The position numbers were made by a program, and so were the translations under genes. DNA of 64,000 nucleotides from Sporosarcina luteola. GTDB lineage: Bacteria > Bacillota > Bacilli > Bacillales_A > Planococcaceae. Under the pieces are notes generated by a model. That model was not told the origin of the DNA. It saw nothing but the letters and a program-made list of their open reading frames with translations, and did not search any database. Shown here in pieces: positions 28,748 through 38,732 of this stretch. Positions within the stretch are counted from its first letter, which is position 1; every line of letters starts with the position of its first letter. The stretch spans positions 1-64,000 of the forward strand of contig NZ_JAMBOK010000003.1 of the NCBI RefSeq assembly GCF_023715585.1. The letters are read 5' to 3'.

Positions 28748-30058
28748 CTAAACTCGTATTTCCTTCCGTTTACTGGAGGAGGGGATCCGTAATTCTTCAC
28801 GGTACTTACTAATGGTTCGTCTAGAAATGGTAATTCCTTGTTTTGTAGTGAAGTAATCCGCTATTTTTTGGTCGGAATATGGTTTGAATTTATCCTCTGA
28901 GGCGATGTACTCCTCTAAAAGTGTCTTTACTTTTGTTTGAGAAATGCTATCGCCATCCGATGTATCTATTTTGGAGTTGAATAGAGTACGCAGTTCATAT
29001 GTACCGTGTGGTGTTTGGATCACTTTATTCGCTGTCGCCCGGCTAACAGTCGATTCATGCATTCCGATTTCATCGGCTACTTCTTTCAATGTTAAAGGCA
29101 TCAATGAGGATAAGCCGCTCTCAAAGAAATTCTTCTGTTTTTCTAGAAGGACCGATACGATTTTAATAATCGTATTGCGCCGTTGCTCGATGCTCGTTAA
29201 CAGCCATTGATAGTTTTTATGTTGTAGCTGCATATATTTTGATACATCATTTTTCGAATGGAGGAAATGTGAATATGCCTTGTTCAGTTGGATCTTGGGC
29301 AAATAAGCGTCATTCAAGTGAAAAACGAACTCGCAATCTTTCAATTCGACGATAATATCCGGTGTCATGAACTCCGTTGGATGATCGCAATTCAAAGTAC
29401 AAGGCCGTGGATTAAGCGATAGTATGAAATCGTGCAGCTCTTTCAATTCGGCCATCGTGATCCTCATCTTGGAAGCAATCTCATTCCATTTCCGATTGGC
29501 GACAAGGTCCAGATGATGTTGCACTAATTCCGAAGCTTTTCCTTTTTCAGGATGAAGATAGGAAATCTGAAGTAGAAGACATTCCCTCAAGCTCCGTGCT
29601 CCTATACCGATCGGCCCTAAATATTGAAGAAGATGAATTCCTTCTTCAATCTGCTCTTCATTGAATTCCGATGGATTGTCTGTATCGGCAATCAAGTCGG
29701 GTAAATAGCCATTGTCATCAAGATTATAGATGAGGTAACGTAATAATTTTTGAGTATATTTATCCTTATACATGAACTTGGCATGTTCGTATAATTCATC
29801 GCGCATGTTTCTACTATTGCTCCGAATTACCTCTGTCGGCATCCCAGAGGAGCTGGAAAATGAACGTTGGTTTACTTTTTCCTCATATTCGCTGCGATCC
29901 TCTTTTTCTTTCAGTTCAATGAGTGGGTTTTCCAATTCCTGTTGTCTAATATAATGTTCAAGCTCATGAGTTGAGTATTGTAAAAGTTCAATGGCTTGCC
30001 TTAGTTCCATCGTCATTAGTAAATTAAGCTCTTGTCGCTGTTGAAGAACAAGCTCCAT
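28748..30058 (-). CDS. rpoN: RNA polymerase sigma-54 factor
   Basis: 436 residues with all three regions. Gln-rich region I starts MELVLQQRQELNLLMTMELRQAIELLQYS. The core-binding domain includes NLDDNGYL and LGPIGIGARSLRECLLLQ. The helix-turn-helix is TLKEVADEIGMHESTVSRATANK, and the RpoN box appears as ISRRTISKYREEL near the C terminus. It directs RNA polymerase to -24/-12 promoters and needs an activator ATPase. ATG 30058 follows AAGGGGGAG. It lies inside the cluster it is expected to transcribe. The B. subtilis homologue is sigL. Confidence 0.96.
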   Translation of the reverse strand: MELVLQQRQELNLLMTMELRQAIELLQYSTHELEHYIRQQELENPLIELKEKEDRSEYEEKVNQRSFSSSSGMPTEVIRSNSRNMRDELYEHAKFMYKDKYTQKLLRYLIYNLDDNGYLPDLIADTDNPSEFNEEQIEEGIHLLQYLGPIGIGARSLRECLLLQISYLHPEKGKASELVQHHLDLVANRKWNEIASKMRITMAELKELHDFILSLNPRPCTLNCDHPTEFMTPDIIVELKDCEFVFHLNDAYLPKIQLNKAYSHFLHSKNDVSKYMQLQHKNYQWLLTSIEQRRNTIIKIVSVLLEKQKNFFESGLSSLMPLTLKEVADEIGMHESTVSRATANKVIQTPHGTYELRTLFNSKIDTSDGDSISQTKVKTLLEEYIASEDKFKPYSDQKIADYFTTKQGITISRRTISKYREELRIPSSSKRKEIRV

Positions 30059-30234
30059 AATTACTCCCCCTTCTTTTAAACGTTGAACTAATGTGAGCGC
30101 TTTCATCATGTAATTAGTATAACATAAAGAAAAGTGAAAAATAATAGAAAGATTGAATAGTTTTATAAAACATAGTGCGTTTGGAAGGAAAAATATTTTA
30201 AACTGCCCATCCCCTTTACATAGCAGTATATTGA

Positions 30235-31338
30235 TTAGAGAATTTGTAGTTGTTTTGGAAAGGAAGTTAATACTTCCACATTCCCCTCCTCATTGATATA
30301 AACAATATCCTCTATGCGAACGCCGCCATCTTCGGGCATATAAATGCCAGGCTCAATTGTGAACACAAGCCCGCGCTCTGCAAGTTCCTCATTGTTGTGG
30401 TGGATGGAAGGCTCTTCATGTACTTCAATGCCTAGTCCGTGCCCCACGCGGTTATTGAAATACGCCCCATATCCATGCTCTTTAATGACATTTCTTGCAG
30501 CAATATCGAAAGTCTTCAACGGTACTCCCGCCCGTACCGCGTTAATGCCCGCTTCATTGGATTGAAGGACGATATCGTAGATTTCCTTTTGCCGCTCTGA
30601 TGCCTCACCGATGATAAATGTTCTTGTAATGTCAGAGCAATAGCCATCCTTTATGACGCCGAAATCGATTAAAAGATAATCCCCTTTTTGTAGTTTACGT
30701 TCCCCAGGTGACCCGTGTGGCAAAGCCGCTTTTTCGCCTGTCAGTACGATTGTAGAGAAAGAAGGCCCATCCGCACCGAATTTCCGCATAAGGAATTCGA
30801 GTTCCGCCGTCAATTCCGCCTCATTCATGCCAATTTCGATCTTTTTGATGCCTTCTTCCAAAACTTTTTCAATTATTTCAATCGCTTTCTTTAACTGAAC
30901 AACTTCTTCCTTTGACTTTTTCTTGCGTTGTGTATTGATGAAAGGTTGTACATCGACAACTTCGATATGAGGATACACTTCAAGCAAACTGTTGTAACGG
31001 AAGTAACTGAAGGCCTTTCCTTCAATGCCCACAGTCTGGGAAATAGAGCCGATTGTGTTTTTTACTACTTCAAATGGAATCTGGTCATCCCAAATTGGAA
31101 TTGTTATTTCAATATCGGAGGCTTGAGCGGCCGCTTCTTTGTCTAAAGCAGGAACGAAGAGGTAGGATTCGTCGTTTTTGGTATCAATCAGCAAGGACAT
31201 GAACCGTTCATGGGGATCTGAGTTGAAACCGGTGTAATAAAAAACATTGGCTGGGTCAGTAATCATTACCACATCGACCTGTTGTTCCGTCAAATAATTT
31301 TTCAAATGTTTACGTCTAACACTGTAAATAGTACTCAC
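30235..31338 (-). CDS. M24 family metallopeptidase (Xaa-Pro dipeptidase/aminopeptidase type)
   Basis: 367 residues with an N-terminal creatinase-like domain (NVFYYTGFNSDPHERF) and a C-terminal pita-bread domain. The five metal ligands are visible: Asp in LIDFGV, Asp in CSDITRTF, His in GHGLGIEVHE, Glu in TIEPGIY and Glu in RIEDIV. Such enzymes cleave the bond before proline or hydroxyproline, fitting the island. Start is GTG 31338 behind AGGAGG. It is transcribed divergently from a second M24 gene, from its own sigma-54 type promoter. Confidence 0.9.
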   Translation of the reverse strand: MSTIYSVRRKHLKNYLTEQQVDVVMITDPANVFYYTGFNSDPHERFMSLLIDTKNDESYLFVPALDKEAAAQASDIEITIPIWDDQIPFEVVKNTIGSISQTVGIEGKAFSYFRYNSLLEVYPHIEVVDVQPFINTQRKKKSKEEVVQLKKAIEIIEKVLEEGIKKIEIGMNEAELTAELEFLMRKFGADGPSFSTIVLTGEKAALPHGSPGERKLQKGDYLLIDFGVIKDGYCSDITRTFIIGEASERQKEIYDIVLQSNEAGINAVRAGVPLKTFDIAARNVIKEHGYGAYFNNRVGHGLGIEVHEEPSIHHNNEELAERGLVFTIEPGIYMPEDGGVRIEDIVYINEEGNVEVLTSFPKQLQIL

Positions 31339-31380
31339 AACGGATTCCTCCTAGATTTATATTACTAATCCTACATCTCT

Positions 31381-31398
31381 ATGCAAGATGCATGCCGG
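31381..31398 (-). promoter_or_regulatory. sigma-54 promoter for the 30235-31338 peptidase
   Basis: Minus strand CCGGCATGCATCTTGCAT, GG-10-GC spacing, 43 bases upstream of the GTG start. Confidence 0.75.
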
Positions 31399-31422
31399 AT
31401 TTCTTAAATATGCAATAAAAAT

Positions 31423-31444
31423 AGTATTGTATTTCGATAATACT
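31423..31444. promoter_or_regulatory. inverted repeat between divergent sigma-54 promoters
   Basis: AGTATT ... AATACT with a 10-base spacer, midway between the two -24/-12 elements. Candidate shared activator site, but unlike the TGTNAAA palindromes at 21272 and 32741. Confidence 0.35.
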
Positions 31445-31459
31445 GACAGTTCGGTTGAT

Positions 31460-31477
31460 TTGGCATGATACTTGCAT
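31460..31477 (+). promoter_or_regulatory. sigma-54 promoter for the 31531-32610 peptidase
   Basis: TTGGCATGATACTTGCAT with exact GG-10-GC spacing, 53 bases upstream of the GTG start. Confidence 0.88.
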
Positions 31478-31530
31478 TATCTATTGTATTGGTGAGTAGG
31501 ATAGGCAGGTATATCAAGGGAGGAATGAGA

Positions 31531-32610
31531 GTGAAAAGACGACTAGAAAAGCTTCGAAAACAAATGGATGAACTGCAAATTGACGGAATGATGATTAATG
31601 GGGATTGGAACCGTAGATATATATCCGGTTTTACAGGGAGTAATGGCGTTGTCCTCATTACTGCAAATGATGCGAGATGTATAACAGATTACCGTTATTT
31701 TGAACAGGCGTCAAAGCAGACAGATATGGGAGTCGTATTACACGAGGAGCATACAGGGCATAAACATAAGATTTATGATGAAGTGGCAAAACAAGTGAAG
31801 GATATGGGCATCAAGCTACTTGGGTTCGAGCAACAGCATCTCAACTTCGGAAGCCATGCAAAATTGGATGGGCTCACGGATGCTGAATTAATCCCTACGT
31901 ATGATTTGGTGGAAAACGTGCGCATGGTAAAGTCACCTGAGGAAATCGAGCATATCCGGGTTTCGTCAAAAATTGCGGACGCCGCTTTTGTACATGTATT
32001 GAATGTCATCCGACCGGGCCTGACGGAGTTGGAGGTCGCGGGGGAAATCGAAAATTTCATTAAAAGGAACGGTGGAGTTACTTCGACATTCAGCCCAATT
32101 GTCGCATCCGGATGTAGATCCTCTCTCCCGCATGGGCGTGCAAGCGATAAGGTCCTGGAAAAGGGTGACATGATCACAATTGACTTTGGGGCAAACTATA
32201 ACGGCTACTGGTCCGATATTTCCCGCGTCGTGTCATTAGGGGAACCGAACGCTCAGCTGAATGAAGTGTACCAAGCAGTCCTTCGCTCTTTCAATAACTG
32301 TGCAAGCAACTTGAAGGCAGGATGGACAGACCAAGAAGTCGACAAATATATGAGAGACATTCTTATTGAAACAGGTTTCAATAAACTTTCCGGGACAGGC
32401 ACTGGCCACGGCATCGGATTGGAAGTCCATGAAAAACCACTTTTTTCGGTGGACTCCGAGAAAATCCTATTGCCGAATATGGTCGTCACCATCGAGCCTG
32501 GTGTTTACCTTAAAGGAATCGGGGGAGCGCGTGTCGAGGATATGCTGCTCATTACAGAAGAAGGCTGTGAAGTGTTATCACCGTCTACGAAAGAGTTGGT
32601 AGTTTTATAA
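31531..32610 (+). CDS. M24 family aminopeptidase P / Xaa-Pro peptidase
   Basis: 359 residues. The N-terminal domain has NRRYISGFTGSNGVVLI. The metallopeptidase domain has ITIDFGANYNGYWSDISRVV, GTGHGIGLEVHEKP, VTIEPGVY and GGARVEDM, giving the full D-D-H-E-E ligand set. Similar in plan to the divergent M24 gene but clearly a different subfamily member. GTG 31531 is the start, preceded by GGGAGG and downstream of the predicted sigma-54 start site; earlier in-frame codons would lie in the promoter. Confidence 0.9.
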   Translation: MKRRLEKLRKQMDELQIDGMMINGDWNRRYISGFTGSNGVVLITANDARCITDYRYFEQASKQTDMGVVLHEEHTGHKHKIYDEVAKQVKDMGIKLLGFEQQHLNFGSHAKLDGLTDAELIPTYDLVENVRMVKSPEEIEHIRVSSKIADAAFVHVLNVIRPGLTELEVAGEIENFIKRNGGVTSTFSPIVASGCRSSLPHGRASDKVLEKGDMITIDFGANYNGYWSDISRVVSLGEPNAQLNEVYQAVLRSFNNCASNLKAGWTDQEVDKYMRDILIETGFNKLSGTGTGHGIGLEVHEKPLFSVDSEKILLPNMVVTIEPGVYLKGIGGARVEDMLLITEEGCEVLSPSTKELVVL

Positions 32611-32740
32611 GATAAACCGCATTCGGCCGGGTATGCCCGATGGGGTTACTATGTATATTCAAAATAATTAGACACTAGGCATGTTGAACTTATTGATACA
32701 CGATTAAAAACATAGGTAATTCACCTTGTCACATAATCAC

Positions 32741-32758
32741 TGTAAAAGAAATTTTACA
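32741..32758. promoter_or_regulatory. candidate activator site upstream of the dpp-like operon
   Basis: TGTAAAAGAAATTTTACA, extended by AC and GT to 9-bp perfect arms (32739-32760). A half-like site TTTTTACAGT follows at 32780-32789. It matches the form of the site at 21290-21307 and lies about 80 bases upstream of a sigma-54 promoter. Apart from this and the promoter, the 356-base gap 32611-32966 holds no gene. Confidence 0.65.
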
Positions 32759-32838
32759 GTGAATATGTATTTAAAATATTTTTACAGTTCGCAACACTGA
32801 ACTACCAATATTAAATACTGATAATTGAATAATTTGGG

Positions 32839-32856
32839 TTGGCACACAACTTGCAT
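32839..32856 (+). promoter_or_regulatory. sigma-54 promoter of the peptide ABC transporter operon
   Basis: TTGGCACACAACTTGCAT, an excellent -24/-12 match, 110 bases before the first ATPase gene. Confidence 0.92.
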
Positions 32857-32966
32857 ATATAGATTGCTGACTTGGTCGAAATTTTGAATGGATAGAACAA
32901 ATAGATAGGCATTAGATTTCGATGCTTGGCCGGTTTACTGAAGATAAATGAGTAGAGGTGGGCACT

Positions 32967-33950
32967 ATGTCGAATTTATTGGAAATAAAAAACTTACGTA
33001 CACACTTTGTCAAAAATAAACGGATAATCCGAGCGGTGGATGGTATAGATTTTCAAATTGGGAAAGGAGAAACAATCGCTTTAGTAGGGGAGTCAGGTTG
33101 CGGTAAAAGTATGACCTCCTTGTCAATTATGGGGCTCGTACCTTCTCCAGGCGGAAAAATAGTCGAGGGGGAAATCATTTTAGATGGCGTTAATCTACTG
33201 GACTTAACTGAAAAGGAGATGTATGGAGTCCGTGGAAAAGACATCGCAATGATATTCCAAGAACCAATGACTTCCTTGAATCCTGTACTGACGATTGGGG
33301 ATCAATTGACAAGCGTCATTATCCACCATCTAAAACTCAGTAAAAAAGAGGCGAATTTGAGAGCAATTGAGATGTTAGAGCTAGTTGGTTTCTCCGACCC
33401 TACTAAAATGATGAAAAATTACCCGCATCGACTATCTGGCGGTATGAGGCAACGTGTAATGATTGCAATGGCGATGTCCTGTAATCCGAAGTTGCTAATT
33501 GCTGATGAACCGACAACAGCATTGGACGTTACGATTCAAGCTCAGGTGCTAGAACTGATGAAGGAATTAAGTAAGAGATTTTCTACATCAATTTTATTGA
33601 TTACCCATGATCTCGGCGTGGTCTCCGAACTTGCTGAAAGAGTTGTCGTGATGTATGCAGGTCAAATTGTAGAAATCGCAACGATCGAAGATCTATTTGA
33701 TGACCCGCTCCACCCTTATACGATCGGTCTGATAAACTCCGTACCTTCCATAGAGGGTGAAATTAAAAGGCTTCAGTCCATTGAAGGCAATGTTCCGGCA
33801 CCCGGTTCGATCATACAAGGGTGTAAATTTGCAGCTAGATGCAGCCATGCATTTGACCGGTGTTGGATAGAGGAGCCTGATCTTTTGCTAATGGATGATT
33901 CACGAGCTGTCCGATGTTTTTTGTACGATGACGAGGAGGCAAATGTATGA
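32967..33950 (+). CDS. oligopeptide/dipeptide ABC transporter ATP-binding protein (DppD/OppD)
   Basis: 327 residues. Walker A GESGCGKS (about 38-45), [10 protein letters not shown], signature [15 protein letters not shown], Walker [13 protein letters not shown] and the C-terminal zinc/iron-type cysteine motif CKFAARC...C typical of OppD/DppD. Start ATG 32967 follows GAGGTG. It overlaps the next gene (ATGA-type). It forms, with the genes to 38672, a complete D-F-A-B-C importer. Confidence 0.93.
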   Translation: MSNLLEIKNLRTHFVKNKRIIRAVDGIDFQIGKGETIALVGESGCGKSMTSLSIMGLVPSPGGKIVEGEIILDGVNLLDLTEKEMYGVRGKDIAMIFQEPMTSLNPVLTIGDQLTSVIIHHLKLSKKEANLRAIEMLELVGFSDPTKMMKNYPHRLSGGMRQRVMIAMAMSCNPKLLIADEPTTALDVTIQAQVLELMKELSKRFSTSILLITHDLGVVSELAERVVVMYAGQIVEIATIEDLFDDPLHPYTIGLINSVPSIEGEIKRLQSIEGNVPAPGSIIQGCKFAARCSHAFDRCWIEEPDLLLMDDSRAVRCFLYDDEEANV

Positions 33951-34984
33951 ATTCTACACAATTACTCCAACCGATGGAGCAAACCGAAAGTGCAAATAAA
34001 ATACCTGTCGAACCCATCTTGAAAGTGAAGAATCTGAAGGTGCACTTCCCGGTGAAGGCAGGAATTATGCAGCGAACGACAGGATACGTAAAGGCTGTTG
34101 ACGATATAAGTTTTCATGTGAAAAGAGGGGAGACATTGGGCATTGTCGGGGAATCCGGTTGCGGAAAATCGACAATGGGCAGGTCTCTGATCAGACTTAA
34201 TGAACCGACTGAGGGGAGCATCATTTTTAATGGAAATGATATAACGGCGATGTCCGAAAAAGAATTGAGGCCGCTGATCAGGAGAAAAATTCAAATGGTC
34301 TTCCAAGATCCCTATGCTTCCCTGAATCCTAGAAAGTCACTTGGCAATACGTTAAATGAGCCTTTGAGAGCCCATAATCTACATGGCAATCAGAGAGAAC
34401 GGGATGAGAGGATTAAAGAGTTACTCAATGTAGTCGGCTTACACTCATCTTCAATGAACCACTATCCTCATGAATTCTCAGGCGGCCAACGCCAAAGAAT
34501 AGGCATTGCACGTGCGCTTGTCCTAAATCCTGATCTAATCATTGCGGATGAAGCGGTTTCTGCTCTGGACGTATCGATTCAGGCTCAAATCATTAACTTA
34601 TTGGAGGATTTGCAGGAGCAATTTGACTTGACGTATATCTTTATTTCCCATGACCTAAGTGTCGTACGACATATTGCTGACCGGGTGGGAGTTATGTATT
34701 TAGGGAAACTTGTAGAACTTGCAGACAAGGCTGAGCTATACGTCGAGCCGCTGCATCCATATACGAAGGCACTTCTCTCCGCGGTTCCTTCTATCCGTTC
34801 AAAGGGTGCACAGACGCGTGAAAGAATCGTTTTAAAGGGGGATATACCGAGTTCAATCAATCAGCCATCCGGTTGTGTCTTTCATACGAGATGTCCAGTC
34901 AGGATGGAACATTGCAAAGTGGCTATTCCGACTCTCAAGGAAGTTAAACCCGGACATTTTGTAGCCTGTCACTTGTATGACTGA
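33947..34984 (+). CDS. oligopeptide/dipeptide ABC transporter ATP-binding protein (DppF/OppF)
   Basis: 345 residues. Walker [24 protein letters not shown], signature [15 protein letters not shown], Walker [15 protein letters not shown] and the C-terminal [11 protein letters not shown] motif of OppF. It is the second ATPase of the importer. In the Walker B region the usual DEP is DEA, a common variant in this subfamily. Confidence 0.93.
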   Translation: MNSTQLLQPMEQTESANKIPVEPILKVKNLKVHFPVKAGIMQRTTGYVKAVDDISFHVKRGETLGIVGESGCGKSTMGRSLIRLNEPTEGSIIFNGNDITAMSEKELRPLIRRKIQMVFQDPYASLNPRKSLGNTLNEPLRAHNLHGNQRERDERIKELLNVVGLHSSSMNHYPHEFSGGQRQRIGIARALVLNPDLIIADEAVSALDVSIQAQIINLLEDLQEQFDLTYIFISHDLSVVRHIADRVGVMYLGKLVELADKAELYVEPLHPYTKALLSAVPSIRSKGAQTRERIVLKGDIPSSINQPSGCVFHTRCPVRMEHCKVAIPTLKEVKPGHFVACHLYD

Positions 34985-35059
34985 AAAGGTTTTTCGAAAG
35001 GGGTGATGTTCCGACTTGTTTTATCCGGCAGTTACTACATTTAGGGGGAGAAAAAGAAG

Positions 35060-36679
35060 ATGAAAAAACGTTTCTTACTGGCAGTTGTATTGATAATGAC
35101 GCTAATTATTGCAGCCTGTTCTGATGGAACGGCCAATGAAGTTGAAAAGAATCAAGGGGATAAGAAAGAGGAAGCAAAGTCTGGGGGAAGGCTTTTATTA
35201 GGAACGACAGCTGCTCCTACACTATTCAATCCTTATTATTCGACCGATACATCCAGTTCGACAATTGAAGGGTTTATTTTCAGTGGACTGGTAACCGTGG
35301 ATACAGATTTTAATCCAGAAGGGGACCTAGCCGAGAGTTGGGAGTTCTCCGATGATGGATTAACGTGGACATTTAAATTAAGGGAAAATGTGAAATGGCA
35401 TGACGGAGAAGATTTTACCGCAGATGATGTTGTATTCTCTTATAACATTCCACTGCACGAAGATTATATTGGGCCACGTGGTCTGCCATTTGAAATCATT
35501 GAAGAAGTCAACAAAGTAGATGACTATACTGTGGAAATCATACTTTCAGAGCCATACGCACCTTTCATTACCATCACTGCACAATTTGAAATCCTGCCGG
35601 AACATATACTCGGAGATGTGCCGATCGCGGATCTTGGTAAGCAAGCATTCAATACGAAAGAGCCTATCGGAACAGGCCCATTCAAATTCACTGAATGGAA
35701 AGAAGGGGAATATATCCAATTGGATGCTTTCGAAGATTATTTTAAAGGAAAGCCAAAATTGGAATCGATCATTTATAAGATTGTTCCGGATACGAATACA
35801 TTGATGGCTCAGTTACAAGTCGGAGATATTAACTTAGCAGGCATTTCGCCGCAGTATATTGAAACTGCGAAGAAATTAGAAGAACAAGGTAAGGTTGAAG
35901 TAAGTACAGGCGATTCCAATGCTTTCGAATACATTGGCTATAATCTTAGAAATGACTTATTTAAAGACAAAGAAGTTCGTCAAGCGTTGACGCACGCGAT
36001 TGATAAAGATGCAATTGTCCAAGCTATTTTGGATGGTGCAGGAACTGTCGCGCATGGACCGGGAAGCCCGGCAAACTGGGCGTTCAACCCTGACATGCCA
36101 GAGTTTGAATACAATCCGGAGTTAGCAAAGAAAAAGCTTGAAGAAGCAGGATGGACACCTGGAGCGGATGGTGTTCTAGAGAAAGATGGAAAGAAATTCG
36201 AGTTCGTATTGAAAACCACTTCAGCTAACGAAATACGTCAACAGATAGCGGAAGTTGTCCAACAACAATGGAGTGAAATCGGCGTTAAGGTATCCATTGA
36301 ATTGCTGGAGTGGAGTGCTTACGTTGAACAGACGAGCCCGCCATTATGGAATTTTGATGCCATTGTTGCAGGATGGTCGATTGGCAGTGATCCGGACCCG
36401 ACATGGTTCTGGCACACATCAGAAATTGAAAACGGATTGAACTACAATGGTTTTTCGAATGCTCGAGTGGATGAGTTACTATCCAAAAACACACAGATCT
36501 CAGATCTCGAAGAGCGGAAGCGTATTATTGCAGAGGCAGATGCAATTGTTGCAGAAGAGCAACCGAATACATTCCTGTATTACGTCCAAGGAAGTCTTGC
36601 AAAATCGCCTACTCTTCATGGTCCGGAATTCAATGCAGCTAACACGTATTACAAAATTCATGAATGGTACTTCGACTGA
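35060..36679 (+). CDS. peptide-binding lipoprotein (DppA/OppA, SBP family 5)
   Basis: 539 residues with a lipoprotein signal ending LIIAACSDG (Cys about 20). The SBP_bac_5 pattern includes ESWEFSDDGLTWTFKLRENVKWHDGEDFTADDV and DKDAIVQAILDGAG. It captures peptides outside the membrane and delivers them to the permeases. Island context suggests proline- or hydroxyproline-containing peptides (inference). RBS AGGGGGAG before ATG 35060. Confidence 0.92.
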   Translation: MKKRFLLAVVLIMTLIIAACSDGTANEVEKNQGDKKEEAKSGGRLLLGTTAAPTLFNPYYSTDTSSSTIEGFIFSGLVTVDTDFNPEGDLAESWEFSDDGLTWTFKLRENVKWHDGEDFTADDVVFSYNIPLHEDYIGPRGLPFEIIEEVNKVDDYTVEIILSEPYAPFITITAQFEILPEHILGDVPIADLGKQAFNTKEPIGTGPFKFTEWKEGEYIQLDAFEDYFKGKPKLESIIYKIVPDTNTLMAQLQVGDINLAGISPQYIETAKKLEEQGKVEVSTGDSNAFEYIGYNLRNDLFKDKEVRQALTHAIDKDAIVQAILDGAGTVAHGPGSPANWAFNPDMPEFEYNPELAKKKLEEAGWTPGADGVLEKDGKKFEFVLKTTSANEIRQQIAEVVQQQWSEIGVKVSIELLEWSAYVEQTSPPLWNFDAIVAGWSIGSDPDPTWFWHTSEIENGLNYNGFSNARVDELLSKNTQISDLEERKRIIAEADAIVAEEQPNTFLYYVQGSLAKSPTLHGPEFNAANTYYKIHEWYFD

Positions 36680-36696
36680 CTGATTGATTTGAAAAA

Positions 36697-36726
36697 CGAA
36701 CATCTCCCAAAATGAGGAGATGTTCG
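36697..36726 (+). terminator. strong hairpin between binding-protein and permease genes
   Basis: CGAACATCTCC, 8-base loop, GGAGATGTTCG: 11 perfect pairs, followed only by TCTTGTTGG. Probably an mRNA-stabilising or partial-termination hairpin that raises binding-protein over permease levels. Confidence 0.6.
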
Positions 36727-36790
36727 TCTTGTTGGGTAAGTGTGCCATGTTCGTAAATAAAAATGGCGCTCAGAAAGGAGTCTAAGGGAT

Positions 36791-37741
36791 ATGGCTTCAT
36801 ATATAGTAAGACGGATATTATATGCGATACCCCTGCTATTTTTGATAACCATCATATCATTTGGAATGATGAAAATGGCGCCAGGGGATCCGACTGCTCT
36901 GATGATGGATCCAATGATTAAAAAAGAGAACTTAGTAGCCTACCAAGAAGCGTATGGCTTAAATGATAATGTGCTTGTGCAGTATGTCCGATGGTTAGGG
37001 AATATGGTCCAAGGGAATTTTGGTGAATCACTCATACGCCAAGGAGTACCTATCAGTGACTTAATAACGGCTAGGCTGCCCAATACATTATTGTTAATGC
37101 TAGTTTCGTCTTTCATAGCTTTTCTTATTTCTATCCCTTTAGGTGTGATCTCGGCTACAAAGAGAAATTCACTGACTGACTATTCAATTACATTTGTTTC
37201 CTTCCTTGGTATCGCCACACCGAATTTTTGGATTGGGCTCGTATTAATTATGGTTTTTTCGGTGAATCTTGGTTGGTTTCCGACTGGCGGTGTTTCCACC
37301 CTTGGAGAACCATTCAGCATTTGGGATCGGATACATCATTTGATTTTGCCAGCTCTTGTTCTTGCAACAGCTGACATGGCAGGGTTAACCCGATATTCTC
37401 GCTCAAGTATGCTTGATGTACTTCGTCAGGATTATATCCGAACAGCGAAGGCAAATGGATTTAAAAATAGTACTGTTATTTTTAAACATGGTTTTCGAAA
37501 TGGCTTAATCCCGATCATCACAATTTTGGGGTTAATGTTGCCATCATTTATCGGAGGCTCTGTCATTATCGAAAGCATATTTGCTTGGCCAGGTATTGGA
37601 TTGCTGTTTGTAGAGGCTGCATTCCAACGTGATTATCCTGTCATCATGGCAGTAGTGGTCATCGCAGCTACATTAGTTGTCGTTGGAAATTTACTTGCTG
37701 ACATCCTCTATGCTGTCTTTGATCCGAGAATTGAATATTAA
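36791..37741 (+). CDS. peptide ABC transporter permease (DppB/OppB)
   Basis: 316 residues, about six membrane helices. It starts [20 protein letters not shown], the usual DppB opening, with MKMAPGDP and the EAA-type loop [34 protein letters not shown] before ATG 36791. Confidence 0.93.
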   Translation: MASYIVRRILYAIPLLFLITIISFGMMKMAPGDPTALMMDPMIKKENLVAYQEAYGLNDNVLVQYVRWLGNMVQGNFGESLIRQGVPISDLITARLPNTLLLMLVSSFIAFLISIPLGVISATKRNSLTDYSITFVSFLGIATPNFWIGLVLIMVFSVNLGWFPTGGVSTLGEPFSIWDRIHHLILPALVLATADMAGLTRYSRSSMLDVLRQDYIRTAKANGFKNSTVIFKHGFRNGLIPIITILGLMLPSFIGGSVIIESIFAWPGIGLLFVEAAFQRDYPVIMAVVVIAATLVVVGNLLADILYAVFDPRIEY

Positions 37742-37754
37742 GGGAGAGAAAGAA

Positions 37755-38672
37755 ATGACACTTCCAAATCAAGTAGAGTTTACAAACCGACCCACCCTAC
37801 TAGAAGATCATCAATTACAGCCGCACGATTCTATATGGAGAGTGATGCTACGAAAATATATGAGCAATAAATTGGCGGTAATCGGCGCAATTTTATTATT
37901 CATTATTATTGGGTCTGCACTATTTGCTCCCTGGTTAGCCCCACAGGATCCAAGTAAACAGGTATTGCTAGATAAGTTGAGTCCACCTGGTGATAAATAC
38001 ATCTTAGGTGCCGATAATTTAGGGCGTGACACATTGAGTCGCTTATTGTATGGTGCACGTGTCTCTTTGTTAGTCGGCTTCGCATCTGTTGCAGGTTCGA
38101 TTTTCATAGGAACAGTGATCGGTGCGGTGGCGGGTTATTACGGAGGCAAGTTGGATGCAGTATTGATGCGGTTTGTTGATGCTGTTATTTCATTCCCGTC
38201 ATTGTTTTTATTAATTACACTGGTCACGATTTTTGAGCCAAGTTTAATGACGTTAATCGCCGTATTCGCCATCTTTGGCTGGACGGGGACAGCCCGTTTG
38301 GTACGAGGGGAATTCTTATCCCTTCGTTCGGCAGAATTTGTATTGGCCGCAAGGACGCTGGGCATTCGGAATTCCCGTATCATCTTTTCACATATCCTTT
38401 CGAATGCAATGGGACCCATCATCGTTTCGGCGACTCTCGGTATTGGAGGGGTAATACTAGCGGAAGCTGCCCTCAGTTATCTCGGGCTTGGCATTCAACC
38501 GCCTATTCCTAGTTGGGGCAACATGTTGCAAAGTGCTCAAAATCCCCAAGTTATGCTAGGAGCCTGGTGGTATCCGCTGTTCCCAGGGTTTATGATCCTG
38601 ATAACTGTGTTGGCATTTAACTTTGTCGGAGATGGATTACGCGATGCTTTTGATCCGAAGATTAATGATTAA
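37755..38672 (+). CDS. peptide ABC transporter permease (DppC/OppC)
   Basis: 305 residues. The N-terminal OppC-type cytoplasmic stretch precedes the first helix. It contains [21 protein letters not shown] and the EAA loop [25 protein letters not shown] 37755 lies 11 bases after the dppB stop with RBS AGGGAGAGAAAG. A terminator-like hairpin follows. Confidence 0.93.
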   Translation: MTLPNQVEFTNRPTLLEDHQLQPHDSIWRVMLRKYMSNKLAVIGAILLFIIIGSALFAPWLAPQDPSKQVLLDKLSPPGDKYILGADNLGRDTLSRLLYGARVSLLVGFASVAGSIFIGTVIGAVAGYYGGKLDAVLMRFVDAVISFPSLFLLITLVTIFEPSLMTLIAVFAIFGWTGTARLVRGEFLSLRSAEFVLAARTLGIRNSRIIFSHILSNAMGPIIVSATLGIGGVILAEAALSYLGLGIQPPIPSWGNMLQSAQNPQVMLGAWWYPLFPGFMILITVLAFNFVGDGLRDAFDPKIND

Positions 38673-38678
38673 TGGAAA

Positions 38679-38713
38679 AGAGGGTGTGGTTATCATCTAA
38701 CCACGCCCTCTAC
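38679..38713. terminator. terminator between dppC and prolyl oligopeptidase
   Basis: GAGGGTGTGGTTA ... TAACCACGCCCTC, one mismatch, between convergent genes. Confidence 0.8.
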
Positions 38714-38732
38714 TTATTTGCAGTATATGAAC

